A stretch of 64,000 nt of DNA from Apiospora phragmitis. Taxonomy: Eukaryota; Ascomycota; Sordariomycetes; Amphisphaeriales; Apiosporaceae. Position 1 is the first letter of the stretch. Each line of letters starts with the position of its first letter. Positions 1-12,100 of the stretch are shown here, one piece after another. Position numbers and translations under genes: made by a program. The stretch lies in assembly GCA_038363925.1 (NCBI GenBank), contig JAQQWL010000013.1, positions 2,356,001-2,420,000 of the forward strand. Reading direction: 5' to 3'. The notes below the pieces were generated by a model. It searched no databases. It saw only the letters and a program-made list of their open reading frames with translations, and was not told where the DNA came from.

Positions 1-860
1 GGGATATGAAGAAGGAAATCTGCTTCTCCTCTCATTTGTTCGTCACGATATCTTACATGATGGATTTCTGGTGTTGATGCCTGTTGACATCTGCTCCGCG
101 CGGCCTGGGCTACTAGGGCCTCTCAGTCCTGCCAAGCAGCGCAAAATGGTATCTTGATCATTTGACGAGGCTCTTATCTGATAGATGCTGCCACCAGCCC
201 TTGTGAATATTCGTAGGATGCTGTTTGTCTGCCAATAACTACATGCTTTTCTTCCTTCTGAAGTGACCTGCTTCCGATTTCATGATGTCTCTCTGGGTTC
301 TCCAGGAACCTGAAGAGGAGCCTGATTGTATTGTGATCTCACTTGTGAGCCACGATACGATTCATGATGCCTTTTTGGTGTTGATGCTTGCTGATGTCTG
401 CTTGCCGCGGCCTGGGCTTCCAGGCCTTCAGTCTCACAGTCTTGCCAAGCAGCGTGACATATTATCTAATTATTACCATGGCACTTGATGAGGCTCTCGC
501 CTATCTCATGCCGTCCATGCTGCCGCCTGCCTTCGTGAGTATTTGCAAGACACCGCTGTCCGCCAATAACTACATGCTCTTCCTACTCGTTCCGTAGTGA
601 CCTACTTCCGTTTTTTTTTTGCTCCTGTCTCTGGGTTTGCCGTCAACTTGAAGGAGAAAAACCTGACGGTGTTGTGATCTCACTTGCAAGTTCACAATAC
701 GATTCATGACGTCTTTTTGGTGTTGAGGCACCACCACTTCTGGACTGGCAATTCTGACGAAGAAGCAATCGTAATTGATTGGGATTTTACATCCGTAGGC
801 CAGGATAGATTCCATGATGAGACTTTGGTGTCTGAGATCTCATGACTTCCATCTGATGTT
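1..860. repeat. Degenerate tandem repeat, unit about 310-340 bp
   Basis: Related blocks recur at about 44-130, 351-440 and 693-730, with a partial block near 810-850. Each contains a CACGATA- or CACAATA-like start, then TTCATGA and TTTTTGGTGTTGA; the first two continue into GCGGCCTGGGCT. A second shared block, GTGACCT(A/G)CTTCCG, occurs near 264 and 597. Spacing between copies is about 307 and 342 bp. No copy holds a convincing gene on either strand. It could be a decayed gene family or a non-coding tandem array; the window edge cuts it off on the left. Confidence 0.55.
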
Positions 861-2520
861 AATTCTCGCTGAATTCCGCCTCCAAGGCCTTGTGTTCTTC
901 TGTACGACGTATTACCCTTCCAATCTCAAGCAGGTACTTCTTCATAATGCCATCACCTCCGACGGGCTGCCCAGATGTTGTCGCTGACTTTTGCAGTCCT
1001 TGAATGGCCGCTCACGTTGTTCATTAATTATGGCGTAACTGGTGGTGCCCAATGACTCCGGCCACATTTGAAAACATGCCACTCACATTATTGACTTGAG
1101 GTAGCGACAGGTAACATGGTGATGAACGGGCCAGGTTCCAGCATTGCACATATCTGGATCTGCCATCTTGAGCTTCACTACTTACAGTCACGTAGAGCGG
1201 CAGAGCTAGGTTACAGCCAACGAGATGAATAATAACATGCAACTATTGCAGGATGCTGACTTTCATGGCCAGGAAGGTTTTGAGATTGCCATGCTAAGTG
1301 GTTCAATACTCGCCCATGCCTCTCATTTCTACTGGAGAAGCGGTCATCGTGGTCTATTCACTTCCAGTCCAGTAGTAATTCTTCAGTTGAGCGTCTCGGG
1401 TAGGATGAATGCACTGTTCGTTCTAGAAACCGTCTCCCTTCCCTCCCGAGAACACCTGCTAATTCTTGGAAGCATACGTGGCCGAGGGCCCTACGTGTGA
1501 ATAATGAATCTTGGTGTCGAATCCACGTTCAGTAAAGCCCGATCATGACTGACAGAAAAGACGATGGTCCGAGAAACGGCGGGTATCCATGGTGGTGGAA
1601 ACAACCTGCTCATCGTCTACACTTGCTTTCTGCTGGGGCTGGGTAGACATGAAGGTTACTGTGTTGACAATGGACCCGAACATCACCAAAGCCTAAGTTC
1701 CCGACGTCCTTGCTGTTGGCACGAAACATACTTACCATACGAAAATCTGAGGATATCCCGGAGTTTCTACCAGCTGTATCGTCTCGTGAAGAACATGCTA
1801 TGTTGTTACCCAACATCTGTCAATTTGATTGTCTGAAGACACTTGTGGCTGGCCGGACTTGGCAATTGAATTATTATACCTACTGTTGGAACCCAGGTAT
1901 GCTTCAAACTTTACATAGATGGCTTCAAAGGCACTGCCAGTAGATTCTCTGGGTTGGGCACGTATGACCACTGCACTTAATTGGAGACCACGTAGAGTCA
2001 GACGGTGATTCTGAGAAAGTTGAGGGGGATGATGAGCCCGACGAGGACGACGATGAAGATGAGTAAAAACAGGAGCTTGTTGATTATAAGCTCGAATATC
2101 ACGTTTAAATGGGCAGTCATGCACGCAACTCCGAGGAGGATACCGAGATGAGTGGTGAGATGTCGAGACTTGGCATGTGAGCTTTTTGGGATCTTGATCC
2201 ATGAGAAGTACGAGTGCCTTCTACAGCGATGTCATGAGCACTGCAATAGGGAATCATCCATCTGGGGCGCGGCATCTATGTCATTGGTTGTTGGACACAA
2301 AAGCTGAAGAGTAGAAACCTCGTCATGTCATGGCACACTAGTTGTCGCACAGGCAGTTATGGAATGAAAGCAAGTTACCATGACCATGAAGCATAAGATG
2401 CACGAGTAATTACGGCACACCCTATGGGAAGTGTGCCAAAGGTTTGCTTGAATTTAGCATTACATTAGGTGTCATTAATCATAAGTGGCTATGGCGTTAA
2501 TTACGATAATCCTTCAGGAC
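861..2520. other. No supported gene
   Basis: Only short open frames occur, without recognisable domains or convincing splice signals. A short acidic-coding GA-rich stretch lies near 2040-2065. I see nothing else to annotate here. Confidence 0.5.
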
Positions 2521-4371
2521 CTATTCACGCGGAGCTCGGCCATTGTAATCCACGCCTGCCTTGGCCGTGTAGTTAGCATGGCAGTCGTAGTTGAAGTCGA
2601 TCTCCTCGATCCGCTTCAGCAGCACCGAGACCACGTTGTCGAACGAACAAAGCCCATGGGGGTTTGGCTCACATCCGGGGTACGATTCGTTGATCGGCAG
2701 AACGGCATCATTGCTGGAAAACCAGTTTGTTCATTAGCGATCACGTTCAAGAAGAGGGGGAAATGAGTTGGAAAATTTAAAACACGGAGAAAAACTTACA
2801 CCATGAATCGGATCTGCTTAGTAGACTGGTAAGCCGGGCACTCGAGCACCTGCGTCGTGAAGTGTGTCGCGAACGGGACGACCTTGCTACTAGAGAAGGC
2901 GCTGCGCCGCTCGTTCTGGGCGAGGCTGAGCGGCGGGCCCTTGAAGAGCGCCGACAGGTTGAAGGCCGTCAGCACGTCCAGGACCACCACCTCGTGTGTC
3001 GCGTCAGCGTAGATGGACTGGTTCAGCGGGAAGTAGGTCGACGAGTTGTCGAATGTCTCGTTCAGCGCCGAATAGGGCTCCGGGTACTCGTGCGTGAACC
3101 GCGCGACGTATTCCTGCAGGTAGCCCTTGCCCTGGGCGGCCGACACGGGAGAGCCGGGGCCGTTGTTGTAGTAGAATTCCTGTGTAGCAAGTGAGTAAGT
3201 CTGGTCTGCCAACACTGAGGATGACGCGCGTTGCTTACAAGGTCGTAGTAATACTCATAGTTTAGGAAGTCTTCCTCACTGAACAAGCCACAGAATGACG
3301 AGTACCCGAGAGCAACGGTTTCGTACGAGCAGAGCTGCAGCATGGAAATAGCATCGTTGGCGTCGAATTCCAAGCCAGAGATCTGGGAGTTGAGTCGAGC
3401 CAGAGTTGCATTGAAAGCGTCCTTGGCGAAAATGGCTGCGACGGTGGATCCAATGTAGCCTTTCGACTCATCCTCGGCATTGGGACAGACGTAGTACGGG
3501 GCCCCCGAATTGTTCACGTTGGGTGCCTCGACTAGGATCTCGATGTTCACCTCGTCCATGTACTCGGGCACGCCGAAGAAGCCAGCGGCAAAGTTGGTGG
3601 CCGTCTTGACCATGCGGTCCTGGGACTCGGTGCGGAAGACGGGGATGGTGCCCTGCTCGGTAAAGTTGTTGAGGAGATCGCCGTATAGCTGGCGGTGCTC
3701 CAGCCCCAGAAGGAACTCTTGGCTGCGGCCGAAAGGCGTGAGCAGCTCGGCGCCGAGCTTGTAGGTCCAGTCGGCCAGGAACTTCAGATCATGCGAGACC
3801 TCGAAACCCTTTTTGGTGGCGTTGGCGATCTTCTCGGCGAACACAGCTGGGGCCGCGTCGCTGGTCGGGTAACGGGCGCCGTGCCGGTACAAGAGATGGA
3901 GCTGGGTGATAGTGCAGCCGTCGGGGATGAGAGGGCTGGCGTCGGGAAGGCCATAATCGGCGGAAGGCACCGAGTACCACGGTGAAAGATTGCCCCAATA
4001 CTTCTTCATGTTGAAGGTGGAGCCGGAGCCCGCGCCATGGGCATTAGGAGCCACCAGAGGGAATGAGGAGGAATCCCCCCCCATTGTAGGGGTATATTGG
4101 TGCAGTCTGTATGGCGGCGGGCTCTACTCCGGTGGGCGTGGGCCCGGCAAAGCCAACGACCGACTCAGGGGGGAAAGAGTTTTGAGTTGACAGAAGCTGA
4201 GGAGCAGATGTGTGTCAGTGGCCAAGTCCATATGGTCCAGGTGAAGGGAGACTTACTGCCTGAAGGAGGGTAGATGTCGGAGGCGGGAGAGCCAGCGAAA
4301 GGAGCTGCTGGGATGGTCATGGCACTGACTTGGGCAGTCAGTGCCAATGACAGAGACAGGACGTTCTGCAT
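2521..4371 (-). CDS. Histidine-acid phosphatase / phytase-like secreted enzyme, four exons with two apparent frameshifts
   Basis: The family hydrolyses phosphomonoesters such as phytate outside the cell. The signature RHGARYP, with the nucleophilic His, lies about 100 residues in. A hydrophobic signal peptide begins MQNVLSLSLALTAQVSA, and several N-x-S/T sites are present. Exons are 4371-4257, 4196-3239, 3179-2800 and 2713-2521. All three introns (60, 59 and 86 bp) have canonical ends; a CTGAC branch point is visible in the first and a CTAAT one in the last. The frame breaks at a C6 run (4168-4173 on plus) and a C8 run (4075-4082). Dropping one base from each gives 1644 nt, or 547 residues, a normal family size. 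The usual C-terminal His-Asp pair appears as His-Glu (ATHEVVV). Assembly indels and a genuine pseudogene are both possible. Family assignment is firm; substrate is not. Confidence 0.85.
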
Positions 4372-6535
4372 GGTGATTTGCTGGCGGATCTGGTCTTGGC
4401 AGGCACCGATTGGCGACGATTGGCCTGTATTCAGATATGACTATCTCCGGCTTCTATCTTCGGACAAACCCTAAAAAATGCCAACACTCGAGAAGTCTAA
4501 AACCAAGAGAGACCCGAGGGCCGGGAGATTCTGGTCATTCGGGAAGCATGCGCACTTTATATGCACTCCCTCTCACCGCAAGTCCGGGACGCTTGAATGT
4601 GCCGCTCCCATCTGGAATCCATGGCAATCGCCCGCACTTTCCAACATTCCTGCGTAACCCCTCATATAGAAGTAGTCAGACAGTGCTGACCTACACGATG
4701 CAGGTGCAGGGGGTTGGCTGCGTTCAACGGCTACTAGTCCGAGGTCGCTAATGCACTTTGCTTAGGTGATCGCGCCGGCAACGTAGCCGAGCTAGGGTAA
4801 CAACATTTGTTGATAAGCAAGTATTGAGAGAGCAAGCGGCAGTCTCTTAGAGTCTTAGGTGCTGTTCACGGCTCGCCCGGAATCCTGCGAGAGAAGCTAG
4901 CGCATGGAAATGGTCATGAATTGCCCCCCTTCGTAAGAGGTGCAGTGCAGCCACGACGGATCAAGGCGGGGTTGTGGACGTACTATTTCGCCGAGCTGCA
5001 TCAAAGCCGACTTGAACTGTTGAACCAACCAACCCCTCATTCACATTGCGCGACTCGCGACACTCGATGTTCAACGTCAAATATACCGGATTATACGAAA
5101 TTGTTAACCTGATGGCGAATCTACAGTAATAGTGAGTTTAGCTTGGGAATTGTAAACATGTTTACATGTACTGAATGTATTTGTTGTTTCGTTGTTCAGC
5201 GCATTCGATCGCCCAGTGCAGGTGGTGGCTGCAAGCGCGCGGAGCTTAATCAAGAGCATCGGGCCTCTGCAGCTTCCTGACAATTCTCACATCCTGGTGT
5301 CAACTTTTGAGACTACTGTCAATCGCCATCAGTTCAATTTCCACGTGTTTCTCAAAAGGGCCTTGCCGTGTACAGCGATAATGGCCAATAGTTATCTGGT
5401 TTCTTTCGCTTGTACCGAAAGGACATTCAATTGGCTTCTTGATTTCCTCCTACTTCAGTATCTCAGCAAACCGGTGGCTGCGTCATCTGTGGTTAATCTC
5501 AGGGTTCTGTCGCATACTTATCAAGAGCAAACAAATATTCTAAATCTTGTAGAAGACCCAATACGTGCTTGTGCCAGACGAAACCACTACAATTTCTCGT
5601 TGGATAAGAGCCAACGCTCAACCCAAAGGAGTCATCCCTATTTGCTAGACCTAAGCAAATACGCAACCACTGATTCATTCGTAGGAGTATGAATAACAAC
5701 TAGTTTCCGCAAAGCCAGTACTTCAGGAGACCGTTCCCCCGTCGTTTATCCAATAAGACTCTCTTATACCCAGTTCTTATGTCCAGGGATACGAAAAATA
5801 AGTTGTACTTCAAAACGGCAATGATCACGTCCCAAACTATATAGCATCGATACATTTCGGGGAGCGGGTATTTACTTTCCTGTTTAACTAGTTGCAGCCA
5901 AACCAGAATCGTTCTCACTTCCAGCCGCTACTTTTCTTCCCTCTGATCCTTCTACCACATTGGAGACCCAGACAAGACGAACGCCGCCCTTGATAGCAAG
6001 AAAGACGCTCACCTGGCCTGGGTCGCGAGCCGTGACGCGCTGGAGCAGTTAATTGGCCTGAACAACTGCCAACGGGGCAACGCGCACCTCTACCTTGCGT
6101 ATAACCACTTTCCACAGAGGTGAACTAGAGGACGCCGCGAAAGACCTGTTTTACTCGAATAGTCGACTCTTCGAGAAATATCCGAGCCGACCTAGAGGAC
6201 GAGGTCTAGGAGAGCTTTTGGGGGCGGCTTGGTATGTACTCCGTGCCACTGGCACTAAGCTACGCATAGCTAGCGTAACCCCCTATTTGTACTACAGACC
6301 TATCAAGTTATCTGATCTAGAGGGATGAGCTACTTAAATTGCTGGCTTTGATAGCTTCATGGAATCCTACCCCCCTCGAGAACAGCCTGCTAATGTAAAG
6401 TTCTCATTGGAATCTCTAGAAACTAACCGTCGGTGTTTCACTAGGGTAGAGGCATATTACCTTGCGAGTATGAGAGTCCCATGGCCGGAGCTCGGCTCGG
6501 TCCAGAAGACCAATAGCTAGCCACGGCAGAAGACT
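4372..6535. other. Phytase upstream region, no supported gene
   Basis: The longest open frame is 5192-5692 (plus, 166 residues). It has no recognisable domain and I do not call it a gene. A CACGTG box, the core bound by PHO4/NUC-1-type phosphate regulators, lies at 5342-5347, about 970 bp upstream of the phytase start; a six-base match alone is weak evidence. Confidence 0.4.
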
Positions 6536-6660
6536 CCCGCCTATAGCGGCACTGCTCGGACCCGACCTGGACACCCAGCGAACCGGGTCGAGCCAAGCCC
6601 GCCTCTTCGAGCGTCCCTTCCTTCCTGGCGCGAAAGAAAACGTGCCCCGAGATTCACCAA
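6536..6660 (+). repeat. Dispersed repeat, copy 1 (partner at 33.2 kb)
   Basis: This segment matches 33217-33341 closely by eye. Both share GCCTATAG(C/T)GGCACTGCTC followed by GGACCCGACCTGGAC and later CTGGCGCGAAA. A three-base difference and scattered substitutions separate the copies. At 33.2 kb it sits in a longer Ser/Ala/Pro-rich reading frame; here that frame is broken. It is the only island-type sequence I found on this side of MET5. Confidence 0.8.
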
Positions 6661-9117
6661 GCTTGTTACGCCGCTGCGCGTCATGCACGGCCAGGGAGAT
6701 ACCCCAGTACCGTAGGCGGCCAAAGCCCTTCCTGCAGCATCACCGTTGCGACGGATAGAAGAAATCATGAACCGTCCCGCTCAGGGCCCCTCGGCATTCG
6801 ACGTAAGAATCAATACCAAACTACACTACCACGAAGAGGTGGGGTTCAGCGTAAGATGCCATGGCGGACATCTTCTTGGAAAATCACGCACCGATCCCCT
6901 TCGAGTCCTTCATGACGCCACCGACTTGAAGCTGAAGCAATAGTGGAATCGCCGACCAACCGCGATCCACGGAATTGACTTAAGTAGAAGAGCAAAACGA
7001 ACCCCTTCTATATTGCAAATCTTCATGGTCCATTAGCATCGAAGATCGATCGAATATTCCACGACTTCGGAAACCCTCCATGGACCAGTTCTACCACGGA
7101 CGCCAGGTCAGTGTGTGTTATTACGGCCTTCGCGCAGGCGCAAGTGAGCTCTTCATCAAGAACTAACCTCGATCACTTTTGCACAGGTAGTTCCCTTAAA
7201 TCATGGAGATAACAGGGTACATTTCCCAGGTTGCACTACACCCAACACTGGACGGCCCCGATGGGACCTGCACTTTGCACGCGGGACCCAGAGACGGGTG
7301 ACTACTTCAGCTTCAGCCTCGAGCCTGAAGGAGTATCACCCACATACCGTATCTTCCAGGTCAGCACCACCACAGGAAGTTCTACAATATCTCCGACTCT
7401 TTTTGACGTGCCATACGCAGACGCGGCGCTGCACCACCTCGCCACAGAGGCTAAAAGGGGCCGGAGGGTCAACTGCGTGAAGCATTCTGGAATACAAAGC
7501 GAGTGGAGGATGAAAACCTTCGCCACCTCCGTTGAAGCTCGACGGAGACAAGAGACCGCTTGAGAGACCAGATCAAAGCTGGAGAGCGAACTCCAGGCGG
7601 AAAAGTACCCGGTGAAAGTACAGGAAGACGAGCCCCACCCCGTCCAAGGAGGTAGAAGTGGACAGGGTAGCGTTCTTCTTCGAATTTGTGAAGAGCACAA
7701 GAGGATGAGCTTACCACCACGCCGGGGATCCAATCAGCTTTTCAATCCCTAACCAAAAAGCCCAAGAAGGTCATGGACGACTACCTCAGCGCTTTCCCGG
7801 TTGGTGGTGCCCATCTCGATGGCGCGGTCGAGGACTGCGGAACCCCTCTTGTTACTAAGTGTAGGTCCATACTTGGATAGACATCGAGAAGAACCGAGCC
7901 CTAGGCAAGACCAACGGGCGCCATTACTGCCGATACGGCGGGCTGGAATGCCCTGGGCTGGCATGGAGGTATTGGAGGTATCTGGCTGTGAACTGCTTAT
8001 TGATTACAGCGCGCCTCTGAATCTTGTCGTTCAGCTGGTCCATGGTTTGGGTAAGAAGCCCGGCATTCCCGAGTTTCCTTATTGCTCCATCACCGCGGCC
8101 GGTAAACAAGAAATCACGTCCTTCAATGGCCCCATGAGCCTCGAACAATTCACCCAGCTGGTCGCAGACCATCCCGGTGCGATGTTCCATGAATTCAAGA
8201 TCCGATCTTTCCTTGTCATCTCCCAGCATGAAGTCATGACCGAACAGCACAACGAAGCATTCGTACTCGGACTCGTTCTTGAGAGTTGCGATGTGTCGCT
8301 ACTACTTCAATAGTCTAGGTAGATCAAAGCAGAATCACTACTTTCCGGAGCAAACATTACCTTGCCTTCAAGGTCCATGGCCCTTCTGTATACTCTCGAA
8401 GTCCCTCTTTACCACACAGAGCTTCGGGTGGTGGGTATGTATGCCCCAGACTCGAGCGCTCATGGTATGAAGGCATGGTCGATGGGACAGATGGTGGTGG
8501 TGGATATGTGGCTATCTGCAGTGGACGATGCATGACATGCTTGATCTTGACGTCCACCGGCGTGAGAAACCCGCCAGTAAGTAGCGGCGGTGACAAAATT
8601 GAGCCCCGTGGGCTTCTGCACGAACTTGCAACAGAGGGTCCTACTGGCCGCCCAGAAACATCTATCGCGCCTACTACCGAGTGACATTTAGTGGCCTGGA
8701 TCAAGTTCGATTGACCACAGTTGTTTTTGTAGTCAAAGACGTGGCTGGAATGAAGTCGTTAGAACTAGTGGAATGAGATGTAATAATAGCATGGCCGGTG
8801 ACAACTTGAATACCATGATATATAACAACAATAGCAATGGCGAAGAGACATTCGAGCTACTAGGGATAGACCAAGTTCTTCATCGTCAAAATAATAACTT
8901 TAGGAGATCAAGTAGAAAAGCTCTCGTCACTGCCCCGCACTCAAGAGGACCACATATGAAAGAATGTATGTCATATTTTGCTTCATATAAATCAAGATGC
9001 TATATCACCTATGCTGCGGTGTAATATAATGCGCCCCTCCCGAACGCCGTTTTTGATATCATAGATGCCGCATTTTCATCAAGTCACATATCCTAAATCA
9101 AGCCAGCAAGGACCCCC
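6661..9117. other. Degenerate sequence without an intact gene
   Basis: Moderately long open frames occur at 7231-7563 (plus), 7801-8313 (plus) and 7924-8250 (minus). They overlap on opposite strands and end abruptly. No domain is recognisable and no clear exon-intron chain links them. The compositional feel resembles the decayed coding sequence at 21-50 kb, so this may be a separate fragment of the same kind of material. Confidence 0.35.
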
Positions 9118-12100
9118 TTATTCCTCGTCAGATTCTTCCTCAGCAACCTAATTATCAAATGTTAGCCGAAACCGTCATCTATCAAACAGAATCATGAGTC
9201 AATCACTTACGTCAGCGTGGAAGTTCTGTCCATCCGTAGTCTCCTTGATGATACCAGCACGAATGCAGAAGTCACCAAACCTCTCGCCCTCCTGCCTCTC
9301 GGTAGCGTACTGCTTCAGCAGGGGCTTCATGATGGCCAGGATCTCGTCCTCCTTGATGCTGGAGCGGTACAGCTTGTTCAGGCGCTGACCATGGTAGCCA
9401 CCACCCAGGTACATGTTGTAGGCGCCGAAGGCCTTGCCCACGAAGGCCACCTCGGCTAGCCAGGGGCGGGCACAGCCGTTGGGGCAACCAGTCATACGCA
9501 TGACGATGGAGTCTTGACGCAGACCGTTCTCCTCGATGCAGTCCTCGAGCTTGGAGATCAGGACGGGCAAGTATCGCTCACTCTCAGCCATAGCCAAACC
9601 ACAAGTAGGGAAGGCAACACAAGCAGAAGAGCTGAGGCGGAGACCAGAGAACTGGTAGTTGTCGAGCTTGTACTGCTTCATGAGTTCTTTCATCTGCGGC
9701 AGGTCCTCATCGGCAACGTTGGAGAGGATGAGATGTTGGTTACCAGTAAGGCGGAACTCGCCCTTGTGTACCTTGGCAATCTCGCGGAGACCAGTCTTCA
9801 TCTGGAAGTCGGCCGTGTCCTCGATACGACCGTTCTCGATGAAGAAGGTGAAGTGGTTGAGACCATTCTCATCCTTCTGCCATCCAAAGGTGTCGACGTT
9901 GCTCTGGAAGTGGAAAGGGCGCGCAGGCTCGAATGTCTTGCCCCACATGGCTTCGACCTTGCTGCGGAAGACGTCGACGCCCATGTCGTCAATGGTGTAC
10001 TTGAGACGGGCATGCTTGCGGTTCTTGCGATCACCGTGGTCGCGCTGTACCAACATGACCTTCTCGCAGGCAATGTGGACCTCGTCGGTCTTGACGAAAC
10101 CCAGCATGCGACCGGTCTGGGGGTACGTCTTCTTGTTGTTGTGCGTGGTACCCATGCCACCACCAGCGAGAAGGTTGAAACCAACAAGTTCACCGTCATC
10201 GCCCTTGATAGCAATCAAACCGACATCGTGAGCGTACACATCTGTGTCGTTATGGGGCGGGATGGCGATGGTGATCTTGAACTTTCGCGGCAGGTATGTA
10301 GGTCCATAGAGGGGCTCGAAGTCCTGCACAGCTTCACCGGCAACTTGCTTCTTCTCGTTGTTCTCGTCCGTGAGCCAGATCTCGTGATAAGCTGTGGTAG
10401 CAGGCAGCAAGTGGTCGCTGATCGTCTTGGAGCAGGCCCATACTTGCTTGTGGTACTTCGACTGGGTAGGAAGAGAACTACACATGACGTTTCGGTTGAC
10501 ATCACCGCAGGCGGCAATGGTGGTCATGAGCGAGCGGTTGATGGCCTGCATAGCGGGCTTGAGCTTACCCTTCACAACTCCGTGGAATTGAAAGGTCTGT
10601 CGGGTGGTAAGCTTCATCGTCTCGTTACCCAGACTGTTGCTGATATCGTCCATCTGGATCCATTGCTTGGCGGTCGAAACACCACCCGGCAGTCTGCACC
10701 GAATCATGAACGAGTAAGCGGGCTCCAGACCTTGGGCCTTGCGTTCATCTCTCACATCACGATCGTCTTGCATATAAGTTCCGTGGAACTTGGTGAGTTG
10801 CTGGTCAGCAGCGGAGATGGCAGCAGTCGTAGGGTCGTTCAGGCCCTCAACAATGGTACCACGAAGGTAGTTGGAAGCGAGCTTGATGTCCTCGTTGGTA
10901 ATTGGTGGTGGTTCCTCAGGGAGACCATCAACGTTTGCAACGCCGAGAGCCGACCAGATCTTGGGCTCCCACTCGGAGTAACCCGTTTGGTAACCATCAG
11001 GATCCTGGTCGTCACCAAGACCAACGTCGGCAAGTCGATTACCGCCAAAGTTGCCAAGGACGCGGTCAAGGTCCTTAGCTGGCTTGTTGTAGTAGACACG
11101 GTCCTGCTTTCGGGGCCAGTAATGCTTGTCGCCGAGACCAAAGACGGAGTAGTTGACGTTGGCCAGATCGAGATCCGTGCTATCCTTCACAGCATGCCAG
11201 AATGACAAGCCGTTCTGGGGGAACTCTCCCCTGTCCAGCCGTTGATGTGATGAAGATGATGTTCTCCTCAGTAGACAAGTCCTCGACGGGGTAGTCTTCC
11301 ATAGCCATAACAGTGGTTTTGAGTCCTCGCGCACGGCCACGGTTACCAAGTCGCTTTGCCAGCGACTGTGCATTTCCGTTATCAGAGGCGAACAGAATGG
11401 TGAGCGGTGCACCGAAAAGACCTTCCAGAAGCTGAGCGTATGCATCCTTGGCCTTTCGCTTTTGCTGCGCCCGAACCTCAGTACCGAAGTCCTGGGCCAA
11501 ACTAGCAGCAAAAGTGGGTTCCCTGCGCATGAGCTGAGTAAGGTGGTTGTCGCGGTCAAGGAACTGCTTCAGCTCCTTCTTGATACGCTCCGAGTCCAAG
11601 GAGAAGTTGGGCTCGCCCTTAGCGTCGTTGTCGGGGTTCCAGCGGTAAAGGGGCCAATAACCAACATCGACTGCCTTCTTGGTCTCTTGCAAGACAGTCA
11701 GAGCGGAGTCATGCTCGCCAAAGTAGGGAAGGTAAGCAAGGACAATCGAGGGGCCATTGAACTGATCAGCCTCGAGCATTGCCTGCAGAACCTGTGTGTA
11801 GGAGCTGTAGACTGCAGTGGATGCCACGTAAGCATTGCCAAAGTTCATGGCGTAGAGGCCAATGTCCTTCTTGCGCCTCTCCGCATCAGCAGCGGCTCTC
11901 TCGGAGTAAGGAGTGGAGTCGATGATCAGCATGTTGACGTTCTCACCCGAAGCCAGAACATGGTGAACACCAGAGTTGCCCAGGTCGTATGACCAGGCAT
12001 CCGAACCCACAAGCCAGAGCGACTCCTTGCGGAAGAGGCCCTTGCTGGAAAGAAGATCTCGAGAAACTTGCGATCCATCGGTTTCGAGGCGAGCGATAAC

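Noticed and set aside
5192..5692. A 166-codon plus-strand frame
   Set aside because: No domain, no splice partner and no composition shift; a frame of this length is plausible by chance.
9514..11205. A 563-codon plus-strand open frame
   Set aside because: It lies wholly antisense to MET5 exon 3, whose protein motifs are unmistakable; the plus frame has no domain and follows the complementary codon pattern.
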